Source: Edaphochlamys debaryana (Eukaryota > Chlorophyta > Chlorophyceae > Chlamydomonadales). From it: 64,000 nt of DNA. The position numbers were made by a program, and so were the translations under genes. Below are positions 1-13,100 of this stretch, piece by piece. Location of the stretch: positions 372,001 to 436,000 of the forward strand of contig JAEHOE010000037.1 of NCBI GenBank assembly GCA_016858145.1. Direction: 5' to 3'. The notes below the pieces were generated by a model. The model searched no databases. It was not told where the DNA came from and saw nothing but the letters and a program-made list of their open reading frames with translations. Numbering within the stretch: the first letter of the stretch is position 1; every line of letters starts with the position of its first letter.

Positions 1-65
1 CCTACGGAACCCGCTGCGTGGAGGGGGCACCGGCATTGCCTCGGCGCAGCATAGCCCGGACGCAC

Positions 66-2535
66 CCGTGGTCTTAGCGGGTCGGAACTCGACGCCCAGC
101 ATGTCGAACCACTTGCCGATCTGCAGTGGTACCAGCAAGCGTTCAGACCAAGTCACCAGAAGCGATCAGACGCGCTGCTCCCCAGCCCCAGCGCAACTCC
201 GCCCCCGGCCTGTACTTGGCGCACTCTGGCTCAGCCCAGGCTGCACCCCCAGCTTCAACCCCAATACACCCGGCCCCCCGTTCGGGACCTGCCTGCATGG
301 GGTTGGCCCCAAGCGGCACCTCGGGCGCTCCGCCGGGCTCGATCTTGATCGACGCCTTCCACTTTTTGGCGGTGCCAGCGCCGCAGTGCTGCTCCCAGTG
401 CGTGGGGTGAAACTCGCGTTGGGACCTGCGTCGACGCGGACGTGTGCTGGGGGTTAGAGTTGTGGGGGCTGACGGGGAAAGGGATTCATGCGGGACAGGA
501 TGGGCGCGGGCGCAGGTGGGGGCGTGGGTGTGGGGTGGGAAGCCGAGCTGTGGGCAGACTTGGGAGGAAGCACCAGCCGCTTGGGCTCACCTGGGCGTGT
601 CCGCGCAGTCCTTGCAGTGGCATACCACCTTGATGCCATCCATGATGAATGTGCCCATCACGTCGTTACACGACACGTTGAACTGCACAGAATTGAGCAA
701 ACGGTCGCACAACGAGGGGTTAAGGCAGCCACCAACGCCAACTGCGGCAGGTGGCAGAGCGGATAGAGACCGTGCTCCCGTGCGCCCTGAGCACAAGCAC
801 TGCAAGCCCCTCGCAACCCCATCGACCGGCCGTACCTGCTGCGGCAGGTCCGTGACGCCCGTGGGCAGCCGCTCGGCGGGCAGGCGCGTGTTGCGCGGCG
901 GCGGGCGGGCCGTGGGCGGCAGCGTCACCACGGCGGGCGAGATGGCGCGGCGGGCCCTCTTGGAAGCGGTCCCCGCCTCCGCCTCATAATCCTCGTCATC
1001 GTCGTCGTCATCGCCCCCGCCCCGGTAGCCCCCGCCGCCCATGCCCAGGAGCGCCGTCGCCCCCGCCAGAGCGTCCATACCGCTCCGCTTGACGCCGCGG
1101 CCCCCGCCGCGGCCGCCGGCGCCGGCCCCGCGTCCCGAGCCCGAGCCCCTGCCACCGCCGGGAGGGGCGCCGCCACCCGAGCCGCCGCTGGCGCCGATAG
1201 CGCCTGGCAGGGAGCCCCCTGCCTTGGCCGTCTGCCTCGCCGCCGGCAGCATGGGCTGTACGGCCTTGGGCACCATGGACAGATCTGAGGCGCTGCCCAG
1301 ATGCGAGCTCAGCATCTCATACTCCGCATACAGTACGGCGTACAGCTGGGCCGACGCCGTCCAGCCCGACAGCTCCTGCTGCGCGCGGGCGTCATACCCG
1401 GCCCGTTCCTCGGCCGTCAGTTGGTGCCAGGCGTTACTAATGATGGGCTGAAGCTCGGTGGGATCGATGTCGAAGCCCTCCTCCTGGTACACCCGGAACA
1501 TGTCCAGCTGGAAGAGCGAGTACGCCGACGGCGGCGGGCCCGGTACGACAGTACGGAGCTGCTGTTCGTACTGCCGTAGCAGCGCCGACTGCTGCGTCTG
1601 CAGCATGCGGAGCTGACCCTGCAGCATTGCGGCGACCTGCTGCATCTGGGGCGCGGGCCCGCTTGGGGATGCGGGCGGCGACGCCGGGCCCAGAGCCGCC
1701 AGCGATCCCCGGCCGGCGGCTGGGCCCGTGTGGGCCCCGGTGCTGGCCATGGTCAGGGCTAGGGCTGCTTCGTGGGACGGGTCCCGGGCGCCGCCGCCCC
1801 GCGAGCTGCGCTCGGCTGAGCCCGGCTTGGAGCCGCCGGCCTCTCGGTCCCCTCGGTCCCGCCCCCCAGCCGCTTCGGCCTTGGCCGCCGCCGGCGGCAT
1901 GGTGGGGGGACAGTGGGGGCAGTACGTCCAGGTCCGGCCCCCTTGCTGTGGGTGGAGTGGGAGCGCGGCAGGGAAACGGAAGGTGTGAGCTGTGAGGGCG
2001 GGCAGTGACGGAGGAAGGGGGTGAGGTCCGGGTCAAGGCTCCCAGCGCTCACCTTGGTCTGCAGCGCGCCCTTCTTCACGCAGTCGTTGTGCATGTAGAA
2101 GCCGCAGGCGTCACAGGCGGAGACGTTGGTCTGGTTGTCGTTCCACGGGAGGTGGCAGACGCGACACGCCGACTGAGCCTGCAGGCGCGGGAAGTTGAGC
2201 GGCAGAAGTTGAGTGAGCTTTCGGGTTTCGGACAGGCGTCAGGACTGATGTTTAGCGCCAGAAGTAGCAGAGGTTCCGTTCACGACGATAAAGAGCCTCG
2301 CGGCGCCATAGGCGCGCGAGGCCTCGGTCGCAAAGTGGAGCGTCGCTCGACTCACCTCGACCAGCTGCTGGCACGCGACGCAGCGGCCCTCCGTCTGGGA
2401 CGAAAGAAGCATCTCATCCTGGCTGAGTGGCGACTCGCACTGGCTGCAGAACACCGTCTTTGGCCGGCCGGAGGCCGAAGCCCTACCAGGTCCGCCGCTG
2501 TTGAGCGACGTGCGCGGACCGTTCCCAGCGTTCAT
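66..2535 (-). CDS. PHD finger / HMG box / SAND-like nuclear regulator (3' end outside window)
   Basis: Probable DNA- and chromatin-binding transcription regulator in the nucleus. I read exons 2356-2535, 2053-2178, 836-1945, 591-682, 293-425 and 66-120, all joined in frame to give about 565 residues before the left edge. Domains in order: a CxxC-x18-CxxC zinc ribbon (about residues 29-55); a C4HC3 PHD finger split by an intron (CRVC, CDAC, HNDC, then WTYCPHC; about 64-115); a Q-rich helix; an HMG box (starts PPPSAYSLFQLDMFR, about 238-310); an RGG-rich tract; an acidic run; a basic KRARR; and a SAND-like domain with CHCKDC, an AKKWKASIKI core (compare KDWK of SAND) and IGKWFDMLG. The start ATG at 2535 opens the zinc-ribbon exon. 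The intron after 293 would need a GC donor. I do not recognise a named orthologue; the SAND call is less sure than PHD and HMG. Confidence 0.78.
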
Positions 2536-4183
2536 AATGCGCCAATGTCGGCTGTCTTGGAGTCAGAGCTAACAGCGCGAGGGCCTGGTCACACGGGAAG
2601 GGAGGGGAGGGATTGTTGCGACCGGTCGCGCGCCCGCGCCTTCGGGCGATGCATGCAGCAGCGAGCGACACTCATGGTGACACTTGTTCACTGTGAGGGG
2701 TCGACAGTGCGCGCGCGCGACGAGTCGCCGCGAGGGGAGCACAGGGCCTAACTGGCGCCAAAGCGCGCGTTGCACCCACCGCTGTAGGCGACAATCAGGG
2801 CGTTGTAAGAAGGCGATCGTCGATACTAGACGCTGGTCACGTCGGGGCTTGACCGCGAGGGCGCCCCGCGAGGAGGCATCAAGGGCCGACCCGCCCTGCG
2901 ACAGCGCAGACGGGCGACGACATCACTGTGTTATGCACCCTCCGTCACTATCGTCCTGTCACATTTGCGAAGGCGCGCGCTGCCCTCCGGGCCCGACGCC
3001 GAGCGCATCGCCGAGATTCAGCAGCGACCGCTGCTACATGGCTCTGAGGGCTCGCCGCGAGCCTTACAAGCTGGATACGACACCAGAGAGCCTTGTCGAG
3101 GCCCTCCGGGAGCTCGACGGGGCCAGAGAGCCGGTCGCCATGCGCTCGGGCTCGGTCAGGCTCGCACCCGCCCTCACCGCCCTGAAACTTTACCTGTGAT
3201 AAGGCGCTTCATTACCAGGAAGCCGGGGTCCCTCGTTGCCCTCAGAGCTCCTTGCAGGCAGAGTCCACCTCTTCGTCGCGTCTCTTCAGTCTCTTGGAAA
3301 TAGGCGCGTTTGCGTGTTAGCGTGGAGGACTAAACGCTTGCTATACGCCTCTCTGATATATTTGTGCAGGGGCGCCGTCGACACTGCGACTGAGGAGCTC
3401 GCCGCGATGCCGGATCCGCAGCGACGGGAGCGTTGGTCAGCGGCTCAGCGCGCGCCCCCCGCGCCTTGTGCATTGCAGTAGCGCAACAACGTGCTTTTGC
3501 GCGGGACTGCCTAACTCGCTGCTTGTGCGTAAGCTAGCTCCCGCGCGACCGCCCAACGCAGCCTCGTCTCCCACTCCACGTCACCCGCTACCACCCCAGC
3601 GCCCCTCGCTACCGCGCCGAGTCCTTCATCCAGCCTTCCGCGTGGAAGCCATCCCGGCGAGTAGCATGAGGTCTGACAGTCGGAGAGGCCTAGTGGGGCC
3701 ACCATAAGCAGTGCCCGCGCCGCCCGCCCCCCGTCGCCTCCTTACCTGTGCGTGGCCTGGTGATGCCGCTGCTCTCCTCCTGCCCACCCCGAGGCCTGCC
3801 CGCTTGAAGGTCGCGTGCTGAGGCCGCGCAGGCAGGAAAGTGGTACCGTCCTTGCTTCAAGGAGACGCCTCCGCCGCACTACAGGACCGCTGCATACACC
3901 GCAGCGCAACCCCGAGCCCGGCTTTGCCTGTCCATGGTGAGATCCATCTCTTTGCCGCAGTTGGCCGCGCTGCAGCCAGCGCAGCGCCCGCCCTAACGCA
4001 GCGGCTACTCCTCCGGGCCTGTATCAGTCAACACCGTGCACAGCACAGCACAGCTGCCAGCTAGCTACCAGTATGTAGGACCCCGGGCCGCGCATGACCA
4101 CAGCCACCGAACACCACCTCCCACGCAAGCACCCCCTCACCATGCATCTGCTCCCCTACCCCCCGCCGCACCATCCCCCCCCA
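2536..4183. other. Intergenic: promoter of the PHD-HMG gene and 3' flank of CFAP47
   Basis: No convincing gene. Both neighbours are on the minus strand, so this stretch should hold the CFAP47 3' untranslated region on the right and the promoter and leader of the PHD-HMG-SAND gene on the left. Open frames here are short, lack family resemblance and have composition expected of GC-rich spacer. No TATA box stands out. Confidence 0.6.
3064..3068 (-). terminator. Candidate TGTAA poly(A) signal for CFAP47
   Basis: TGTAA on the minus strand, the usual volvocine poly(A) motif and the first one I find downstream of the CFAP47 stop. It would give a 3' untranslated region of about 1.1 kb. A five-base motif is weak evidence alone. 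Confidence 0.3.
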
Positions 4184-7100
4184 TCACCCGCCCCGCTTCT
4201 TCTCAGCCCCTTGCCCCGGCCCTGTGCTCGCCGCCCCCAGCCTCTGCGTCGCCTTCATGTTGGCCCCCACATAGTTCTTCCCAGTGGGCCGGCCCAGGCT
4301 CAGCTTGGCCCCCACGGCCGGGTTAATCTTGTGGTCAACGCTGGCCGTGAACTGGGCCGGCGTGGGCGGCACGTATGTTGGCATTCGCCCACGTAGTTCA
4401 TAGCTGTATTGCATGTCTGACGTCTGCACGTACAGCCGCCCCCGTACGACCTTGCCGAACTCGCGGCAGTTGTACGACACGAGCAGCGCGGGCTCGGGCT
4501 CGGGCTCGCCGGGCTTGGGCGCGGGCGGCAGCAGGCCCTTGCTGGGCACCACGTTGAAAACCATGGGCGTGTCGCTGGGGAAGTGCGTGGTGAAGGGCTG
4601 CGGCTCGGAGCCAGCGGCGTAGAGGCGCAGCGGCACGGCGCTCGTGGCGCCCACGGCGGCCTCGATGGTGAGCGTGCCGTCCAGGTCGGGCTCCGTGGCC
4701 TGCAGCTGCATCTCGAACCGCCACCGCCCGCCCGTGCTCTTGTTGATGACCAGCTCCAGCGACGTGGGCGGCAGCATGCGCTGCGGAGCGAAGCACACCA
4801 CGTAGCGCAGCGGTGCGTCCGCCCGGGACAGCCGCACGGGCGGCGGCGTGGCGGGGGACACCGTCAGCGCCGCCTCGAGGAACGACCTGCGCGGCCGGGC
4901 CGGGCCAGGACAGGCGAGCGGCGTTCGTTAGTGGTCAAGCGAAGCACAGAAGCACAAACGGGCACGGACAAGCTCCCCCTGCCGTTAGCAGCGCCCTTAG
5001 CACACGGCAGCTCGTAAGTGTTGGTTGGTGAAGCGAAGCGAGGGCCGGTAGGGTGACCCGCTCTCCGGCTACCTGTCGTCCACGCCGCAACAGCACCGCT
5101 GCTCCACAGCACCCCTAGCCCCTGCCGCCTTCCTCTCCCGTACCACCCCGCCCGCCCCCCCGCCCCCCGCACCCCACACGGCCCCGCCCCGCCGCACCTG
5201 TGCTCGGGCGGCAGCACCACCTCGTGCGTGAACTCATCGTCGGGGCCCACCGCCGACAGGCCGTTGAGCGTCACCTCCATGGTCTCCTCTATCCGCGACC
5301 GCGCCTTGCACTTGTAGCGGAAGATTATGCCACTCATGCTGGCCTCAGTCATCGCCCGCACCGGGAAGCGCCACTCGAGCGTGTTCAGCGAGTAGCTGCT
5401 GCCCTCCACCGCCACCAGCACCTCGCAGTGGAACGTCTTGAGCGCGGCCGGCGTGAAGCGCAGCGGCACCTGCAGCGTGCCGTACGGCGGCACGGTGGCC
5501 TCCTGCACGGTGTTGACGCTGCGGAAGACGTCGGAGGAGGAGGCCTGCAGGCCGCCGCCGCTGGTCGTGGCCCCGCCGGCGCCTTGCTGCGAGCCGGCGC
5601 CTGTCCCGCCCAGCTGTCGCCCGCTGGTGGTGGGTGCGAGCGCGATGCCGTTGGACGCCAGCGGGCTGATGCGCAGCAGCTCGAACACGCCCGCCGGCTC
5701 GTCGGTGCGCAGCTGCACGCTGACTGAGGCCGGCTCGGGGAAGGGGTTGCGCCACACCACCACGCCCTGCCCCTGCGTCCCCAGCATGGCGCTCAGCGAG
5801 GTGGCCTCCATCACCGTGGGCAGCTCGCCGCGGCCCCGGACCTGGGCGCAGAGGCAGGCGGGGAGCGGCACGGGGCGGCGGGGAGTGAGGTGTCAAGAGA
5901 TGCGGCTGAGCCACGAGAAGGCAGGTAGGGCAAGCAAGGCAGCTGCCTGACGTGCCACAGGGTCCTTCACCCCACCCTGTGACAGCCCGCGGGTCGTGCA
6001 TGTAGAGAGGCCTGCAAGCACCATCCAGGGCCACCACACCCCGCCCGTCTGCCCCAGCAGCCCAAACAAGCCCACAAGTGCCCGGACCCGTCCGCCCCCC
6101 TCACCGTGTACTCCCAGCTGCCCGTGCCCTCGCCCTCAATGGTCACGGTGGCCTCCTCGTCGTGGTCCAGCGTGGACGGCGAGTACTCGAGCCGCAGCTC
6201 CGCGGCGCCGTACGGCGGCAGCGTGACGATGTCCGGCGTGATGGCGAAGTGCGCGGGGTTGGACGAGGACGCGATCAGCATGACGGGCACGTCCAGCGGG
6301 TTATCCACCGCGATGGGCGTGGTCGCGGACTTGCCCAGCTCGGCCGTCATGACCGGCAGCTCCACCGGCGGCGCCGGATCGGCCGTCATGTTGACCAGGT
6401 ACCGGAACTCGCCGACATCATCGTTGACCAGCACCACAGAACCGGAGGACTGGCCCGGGACGAGCGGCGCGAAGTAGAACTCGAACGAGACGGGCTCCTG
6501 GCTTCCGGGCAGGCCGACGATGCCGGGGCCGAAGAGCGCCGGGTCCGAGTACCGCACGGCAAGCTCCATGTCCTTGCGCAGGGGGTTGGTGAGGGATACG
6601 GACACCGACACGGCCGTGCGCACCACGGCGCTCACGTCGATGGTGGCCACCTCGGGCGGCTCGGAGGCGCGCACCTCGAGCGTGTACCTGGGGGGGGGGC
6701 AGGGGAGGGCGCAAGGTTTGTGATGGGCTTGCGATGGGCTTGTGTGCTTCAGCTGAGCCGGCACCCGGGGATCACTGTGCAGGGAGAAGCATGCAGCCAT
6801 CACCTCAAGAGGTGTTGTATGCTTTGAATCTGTGTGTATCCATCGATCGCTCACCAGACGTACTGCCCGTCCGCGGTGGTGAATGTGATGGTGCCGTTGT
6901 ACGTGCCGCTGCGCTGGGGGCAGGCGGTGATCTTGTACTGCGTGGCCATGCCCGGGGGCACCTTGATGGAGGGCACCCCCACCATGAAGTCCAGGTCGCA
7001 CAGGATCTGGGGGGGTGGGGGTGGGGGGGTGGGGGGTGGGGGGGTGGGGGGGTGGATGGAGGGAGTGGTTGAGGTGGTTGAGGACAGGAGCGAGGGCAAG

Positions 7101-10100
7101 GGCAGACGTGGGCGGAGGCGGCTGCAGCGCACCAGCGGTACCCGATCAGGACCTACCCGGTACTCGGTCCCCGTGCCGATGATGTTGGGCACGTTGAACT
7201 GCTTGACCGCGGGCTTGCGCGCCTGGAGCAGGGCAGGGCGGGGAGGAGCAAGGCAGCGAGGTCAGCCGAGGTCAACAGGGCCCAGTGCTAAACAAACATA
7301 GCTAGCACAACACATGAGCAGGTCGCCCGGCTAGCTCGGTAGCGGCCGGTCATGCGCCTTAATAAGCCCTGGTCCGCTGCCAGTCACGGCCGCACCCCGC
7401 CAAGCCCAAGCCCAAGCCCAAGCTCAAGCCCAGGCGCACCTGGCACTCGATGATGATGGAGCCCTCGGCCGTAGGCTCCGAGGCCCGGCCCATGAGCGTG
7501 TACGTGTTGCGCTCCCCCGTGGCTGTGATGGCCAGCTCGAGCGTGCCCTTGATGTCGCCTGGGGAGGGGCGGGGAGGGGCGGGGCGGGGAAGGGAAGTAG
7601 GGCGTGAGCGAAGTCCAGCCGTGGGTAAAACACACCCGCCGCACACGGTGGGGGTCGTCGAGCCCCGCCCCAACGCCGCCTGCGCCGGGGCACAAGCCTG
7701 CTACTCCTATCGTGTCCATCCCTGCCACTTCCCTGCCCTGCCCTCACGCTTTGCGCCCACCTGGCATGAGCGGCTTGAAGGTGAGGGGGTACATGACGGT
7801 GCCCCCCGCCGGCACCGCCAGCTCGCGCGGGCCCGACCAGGGCGACCCCATGATGGTGGCAGACACAGTCATCTGGGTGTCGCCCGTGTTGACCAGCGGA
7901 ATGTCCTGGGGAGGGGGAGGGGGAGGGGGAGGGGGAGGGGGAGGGGGAGGGGAGGGGAGGGGGAGGGGGAGGGGGAGGGGGAGGGGGAGGGGGAGGAGGG
8001 GGCACTGGGTGAGCGGGAAGCAGAGTGGCGGCGGCGAGGGCGGCAATACAGCAGCCGACGTAGAGCGGACATGCAGGCTCGCAGGGGAGCATCGGGGCGC
8101 GGAAAGCCACGGGGTGGCGCGCTCTCACCTGCGTGATGGCCTGCCGCGCGCACGTGGCGAATTCCAACACGAAGGTCTGCGGACGGAGGTAGGACGAACA
8201 AGGTGCAGGCATGGTCGGACAAGATAGGGAGTTGGGGCTCTGCAGCCCGCGTAAACGCCAAACCCTTGTGCCGTACTGGCCGTCCTGAAGCGTGGCAATT
8301 GTCGACAACCCCCCACCCGCCCTCCACAAGCCCCCCCTACAAGGCCCCCCAGCAAGCCCCCTCCCGCAAGCCCCCCGCCCCCCGGGACCCACCTGCGTCA
8401 TGGTCTGGGCCGTCAGCTCCAGGTCCACCACCCGCACGTCCAGCGGCGACGTGAGCATGATGCGGGTGGGGTAGATGCCGGTGCCGATGGGCGCCAGGTG
8501 CAGGCGCAGCGTGTTGGGCTCGGGCGGCGGCAGCGCGGCGGCGTTGCGGGTGGTGGGGCGGTTGGTGCCGGCGGGCCCAGAGGCGGAGGTCTGGCCGCTG
8601 GTGGTCTGGGCGCCGTTGCCGTTGGCCGGGGCGGGTGCGGAGCCCGGTGCGCCGGCGGACGCGGGCGGGTTCTCGCCCGGCAGCTGCCCCCCGGCGGCCG
8701 CGGAGGAGCGGGCCGCCAGGATGATGTGGCTGGGCGAGGACATGAGGCTGTTGGTCTGGGTGATCACGTACATGATCTCGGCTGCGTGGGGCGGGTCGGG
8801 GCGGGTTGCCGTTAGGTAACCAGTAAGTTCGAGTGCGTCAGGAGAAGCAGGAGGAGGAGGAGGAGGGGTAGAAGGGCTGCGTGGGAAGAGTAGCGATAGC
8901 AGGCGCGGCCGCAGGTAGGCCCGGGCCGGGGCTTCCCGGTGCCCTGACTCACCCCCCTTGAAGATGTCCTGCTTGAGCAGCGCCAGCTGCTCCTTGTCCT
9001 TGGCCAGCGGATGCTTCTCCTGCGACACACGCGGACACACAGCATGCCGGGTTTTGCTTTTGGGTTTGCACTATAGTCAGCACTTGGAATGTGCACTTGC
9101 GCGTCGTGGTGCTGAGTGTGCAGACGCACCTGGAAGACCCGCTTGGCCGCCTCCAGCGCTGCGTTCTGGAAGGGCAGCTGCAGGTCGTACACCTGCTGGG
9201 ACGCCTCCAGCGGCACGTTGCCCTGCAGGGGTGGAGGAGGTGGAGGCAAAGGGAGGGGGCACAGGCGGGCCTTGTCAGCATCCCAAGCACTTGCTGGCTC
9301 CCCCAGCCATACCGGTATACGACACCGCTGCGCGGCTGCATCCATCCATGCACCCATGATCAATCCATCCCCGACCCGCCGTACCTTGACCTCCATGATG
9401 GGCGCGGGCAGGCCCGGCTCGCCCACCAGCTCGTAGCAGAACTCGCCCTGCTCCTTGTCGCGGAACAGCACGGTGCAGTAGGCGGTCGCCATGGAGAAGG
9501 GCAGGAAGAAGCCCTTGATGCGCTCCGAAGCGTTCTGCTTGAGCCGCAGGCGGTTGCGGTCCAGGCCGAACGCGTCTGGCCACACCTTGCCGTACTTGGC
9601 GGCGAGCGCGGCGGGGTCCTCCGGCGGCTCTGGAAGGGCGAGGCAGGGGTGGAGGGGCCTTCAGCGTGAGGTGAGGCAGGGACGGGAGGGGATGTGGTGG
9701 GGCGGGTTGCGGGGAGGAGTGGGAGGCCAGGAGGAGGTTGCTAAGGAAGGGCGCCGCTCTTGCCTTGGCTCTTTCGCGCTGTGCGGCGGGCGTTGGCCTT
9801 GCGCGCCCCCGGCCCCGTCTTGGCGGCCGCGGGGTCCTCCTCCTTCTTGGGCAGCGGCTCGGCCGGCTCGTGCAGGATCTGGATCGTGAAGTCGCCATCT
9901 GCATAAATAGGATCCACCAAGGGAGATCAGCGTCAGGGCAGCCATCCTCACTTTCTCAAGGCTCTGCCCTTGCACCCTCGTCAAGCCCCCGGCTCCCCCG
10001 TAACCTGCGGTACAAGGATACAGACCCTGCCTGCCCCGAGCGCCAGAGCCCAAGCCCCCGCCGCCTCGGCGCTCGGCGCTCTCACCCGCGGGGAAGGGGT

Positions 10101-13100
10101 TGGTGACGGTGAACTCAAACTGCTGCATCTCGTAAAGCGGCCCCTCGGTGCGCACGCGCTTGAGCGGCGCCCGCGTGTTGACCTTGCAGGCCAGCTGGAA
10201 CACCAGGGTGGCTGCATGCACGCCGCCCTCGCGCTTGGACATGAGGACTAGCCTCGACGTCTGCGCATAGAGACCATAAAGGCACCTTCCCTTTAGACCG
10301 ATTCCATCCAGCCCCTGACACCTAGGCACTAGGCAGTGTACCGTACAACAGAGCGCGCAGCTCCCTCTTTTGACGTGCGGAACCCGGCACCGAACCCGGC
10401 ACCGAGTGGTACACTGCGCACCTGCGACAGCGTGTTGGTGGGCGTGCAGCGGATGAGCAGCTTGGCGGAGGTCTTGGGCTCGATGCGCACAGAGGAGGAC
10501 TCGATGGAGAAGTCCCGGTGGCCCTCCAGCCGCGCCGAGTAGCTGATGGCCTTCTTGCTGGGGTTGGTCAGCTCCAGCTCCTTGCACTGCGGGTACCGAG
10601 AGGAGGCAGGGCGAGGAGCGGGGGGCGGTTGTGGGACACGTTGGTCGATTGTTGGTGAGGCGGAGACGCGCCATGAGGGCAGCAGGGGTTGTGAGATGCG
10701 AGAAGGCCGAGGCCGGAGGGCCATGACGGGCATGCTCTTCGCAGGGGGCGAGGGCGCACCTGCGTCTCGCCCAGCTTGCAGGCAAAGTCGATGGTGGCGC
10801 GGGGCACGAACTGAGGCAGCGTGTGGTGCAGGTAGAGCACGAAGACCATCATGTCCTGCGGATCCGGATCCACGATGTCGTCCACCGTGATCTCGTACGG
10901 CAGGCCCAGGTCCTGCGGATTCGGCGAGCAAGGGGATGGCTCACACATTAATGACGAACATGGCACTGCTGGGAACGCTGTCGCCATCCCCAAGGGAACC
11001 CGAGGATTCCCGGTAACTGACAGCAGCAACCACCCAAGGCCGCCGCTATGTCGCTGACGCAAGCCGCCCACACCAACCGTCATAATCTTGAGCACCATCT
11101 CGGCGTTCTCCCGCTTGTCCTGATCGTCCCGGCAGTCCAGCCGCAGCATCTTCTTCTTCTTGTCCAGCCCCGGCCAGTAGCCCGACAGCAGCGCGAACAG
11201 CACCGACGCGTCCGACAGGTCTGCACGGGTGCGACCAGCACACGGCGTCAGTGCGAGGACCCACGCCCCTAGCAGGGCCCGAGCAGGATCTGCGGTCTGG
11301 CCTAGGCTCTCGCTTGGTCCCAAGCCCAGCTAGATTCCGGTAACGGTACACACCAACTTGAAGGGTGCACGCACCCCGGTCACGGCAAACCACAGCATGT
11401 GCTCACCCAGGTCAAAGTTGGTGATGCGCGGGAACTTGGCGCCGAACTCGCGCGCGCAGTGCGCCGACATCCAGGCCAGCAGCGAGCCCTCCGACACGGA
11501 GTAGTAGTTGGAGCCGATGATGGCCGAGTCGGGCTGCAGCTCCACGCCCTCCGTGCCTGCGTGCCGGCAAGCAGCACAACTTCAGGGGACGTGGTGCGGC
11601 GGCAGAGCTGAGCAGCACAGCGCAGCAAGGCGCAGTCCAAGCCAGGCGCCTCGCATTTCCCGAGTTTTCCAGCAGCCCGGCACCGCCAAACCCCAGGAAC
11701 GCACAGGAGCCCGGCCAGGCCCAGCCCAGCCCAGCCCAGGCCCAGGCACGGGCCCGCTCACCGGGCATGCCCCGCAGGCTCTTGAGCGTGACGCGCCCCA
11801 GCACGAAGACCTTGAAGATCTGCAGCACCGTGGCGTTCCAGGCCTGCGACGACACCGCCTCGAAGTTGCTCTCCACCTCGGCCCACATGTCCAGCGCCTC
11901 CAGCTCGTCGTGGTTGTCCGTGGCCTGCGTGCTGCGCTCGTTCATCACCCTGGGGCAGCGTACACACAGTAAACGGTCAGGAGGCGTTGGTCTGGGGCTC
12001 TAGGCACCCCACACAAGGAACCAGTATGCAGCAGAGGCACTGACACCTTCACCCGCAGCGCCTGGCACGTATTTTGAGGAGTGCAGCGGAGGTGTTGGCT
12101 GGACAGCAGCCGACCGCACGGGGACGCCAGGACACGGATGGAGAGCTGCTGATTGGGTCCCACTCTGGGGCGGCGGTTGGAATCTGGACCCGTCGACGCA
12201 CGCCCAACCCCAAGACGCAGAAAGGCAGGGGCAGAGGGGCTAGGGGCTGCATCCGGGGCTGCGCGCCGGCGCACCCCACCTGCAGAAGTCGTCGTACTCG
12301 AGCAGCATCTCCGGCTTGATGGCGTTGAGCAGGCAGCCGTGCGACTTGAGGAACACCAACACCGCGTCGTACTGCTGCAGCAGCTGTCGTACGGCCTCCT
12401 TGCGGTTGTTGGAGATCTTGGAGACCTTGTTGGGGATGGACTTGCCGGACAGCATCTCAACCACCTCGACCAGCAGCTTGCCGCGCGACACCAGCATTTG
12501 CTTGCCCAGGTCATCGAACGGCCCGCGCGTGGTCGTCGCGTTGAGGTAGCGCGCCACGCCGTTGCAGGGTGCCGTGGGGCCCAGGCACAGCTCCGGCGGC
12601 GGCAGCGCGTAGGCCGCCTCTTCAAGGAACACGGGCATGCCCGGCTCGTGCGAGAACACGAGCTGCGTCTTGTTGAGCTGCAGACGGCAAGGGCAGAGGC
12701 ACGGTTACGATCAGGAAGATTGACCAAGCGCTTCAGCGGAAGACACGTAAAGTTGGTACCCCGGGGTTGTACTGGTCCCAGCAAGCCGTTCCGTGCGGGC
12801 GAGGGGCGAACTTGAGCCCCTCCCGCCCAACAGCGCGAGCGCCTAGAGCAAGGAAAAGCACACACGCTTGGAGCCCCGCAGCTCTCACGTTGTGGAATGC
12901 GTGCGTGGTCATGATGGAGTTGTCGGTGGTGCCCGTGACGCTCATGGAGAAGCGCTTGCCGTCCTCATCCATGAAGTCGATGTTTGCGGTGAAGGACATG
13001 GGCTTGGGGGACATGAACGTGACCACCACCGGCAGCCGGTCCTTGGCCAGGCCTGCGGGGAGGTGGGCGGGGCGGGGCGGGGTGGGTGTGGGGACGGCGG

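Noticed and set aside
1041..1451. Plus-strand ORFs opposite the HMG-box exon
   Set aside because: Antisense shadows of a GC-rich coding exon with no family resemblance.
7359..9040. 538-codon minus-strand ORF and similar long frames inside CFAP47
   Set aside because: They read through introns and microsatellites in the wrong frame; only pieces of them are real CFAP47 exons.
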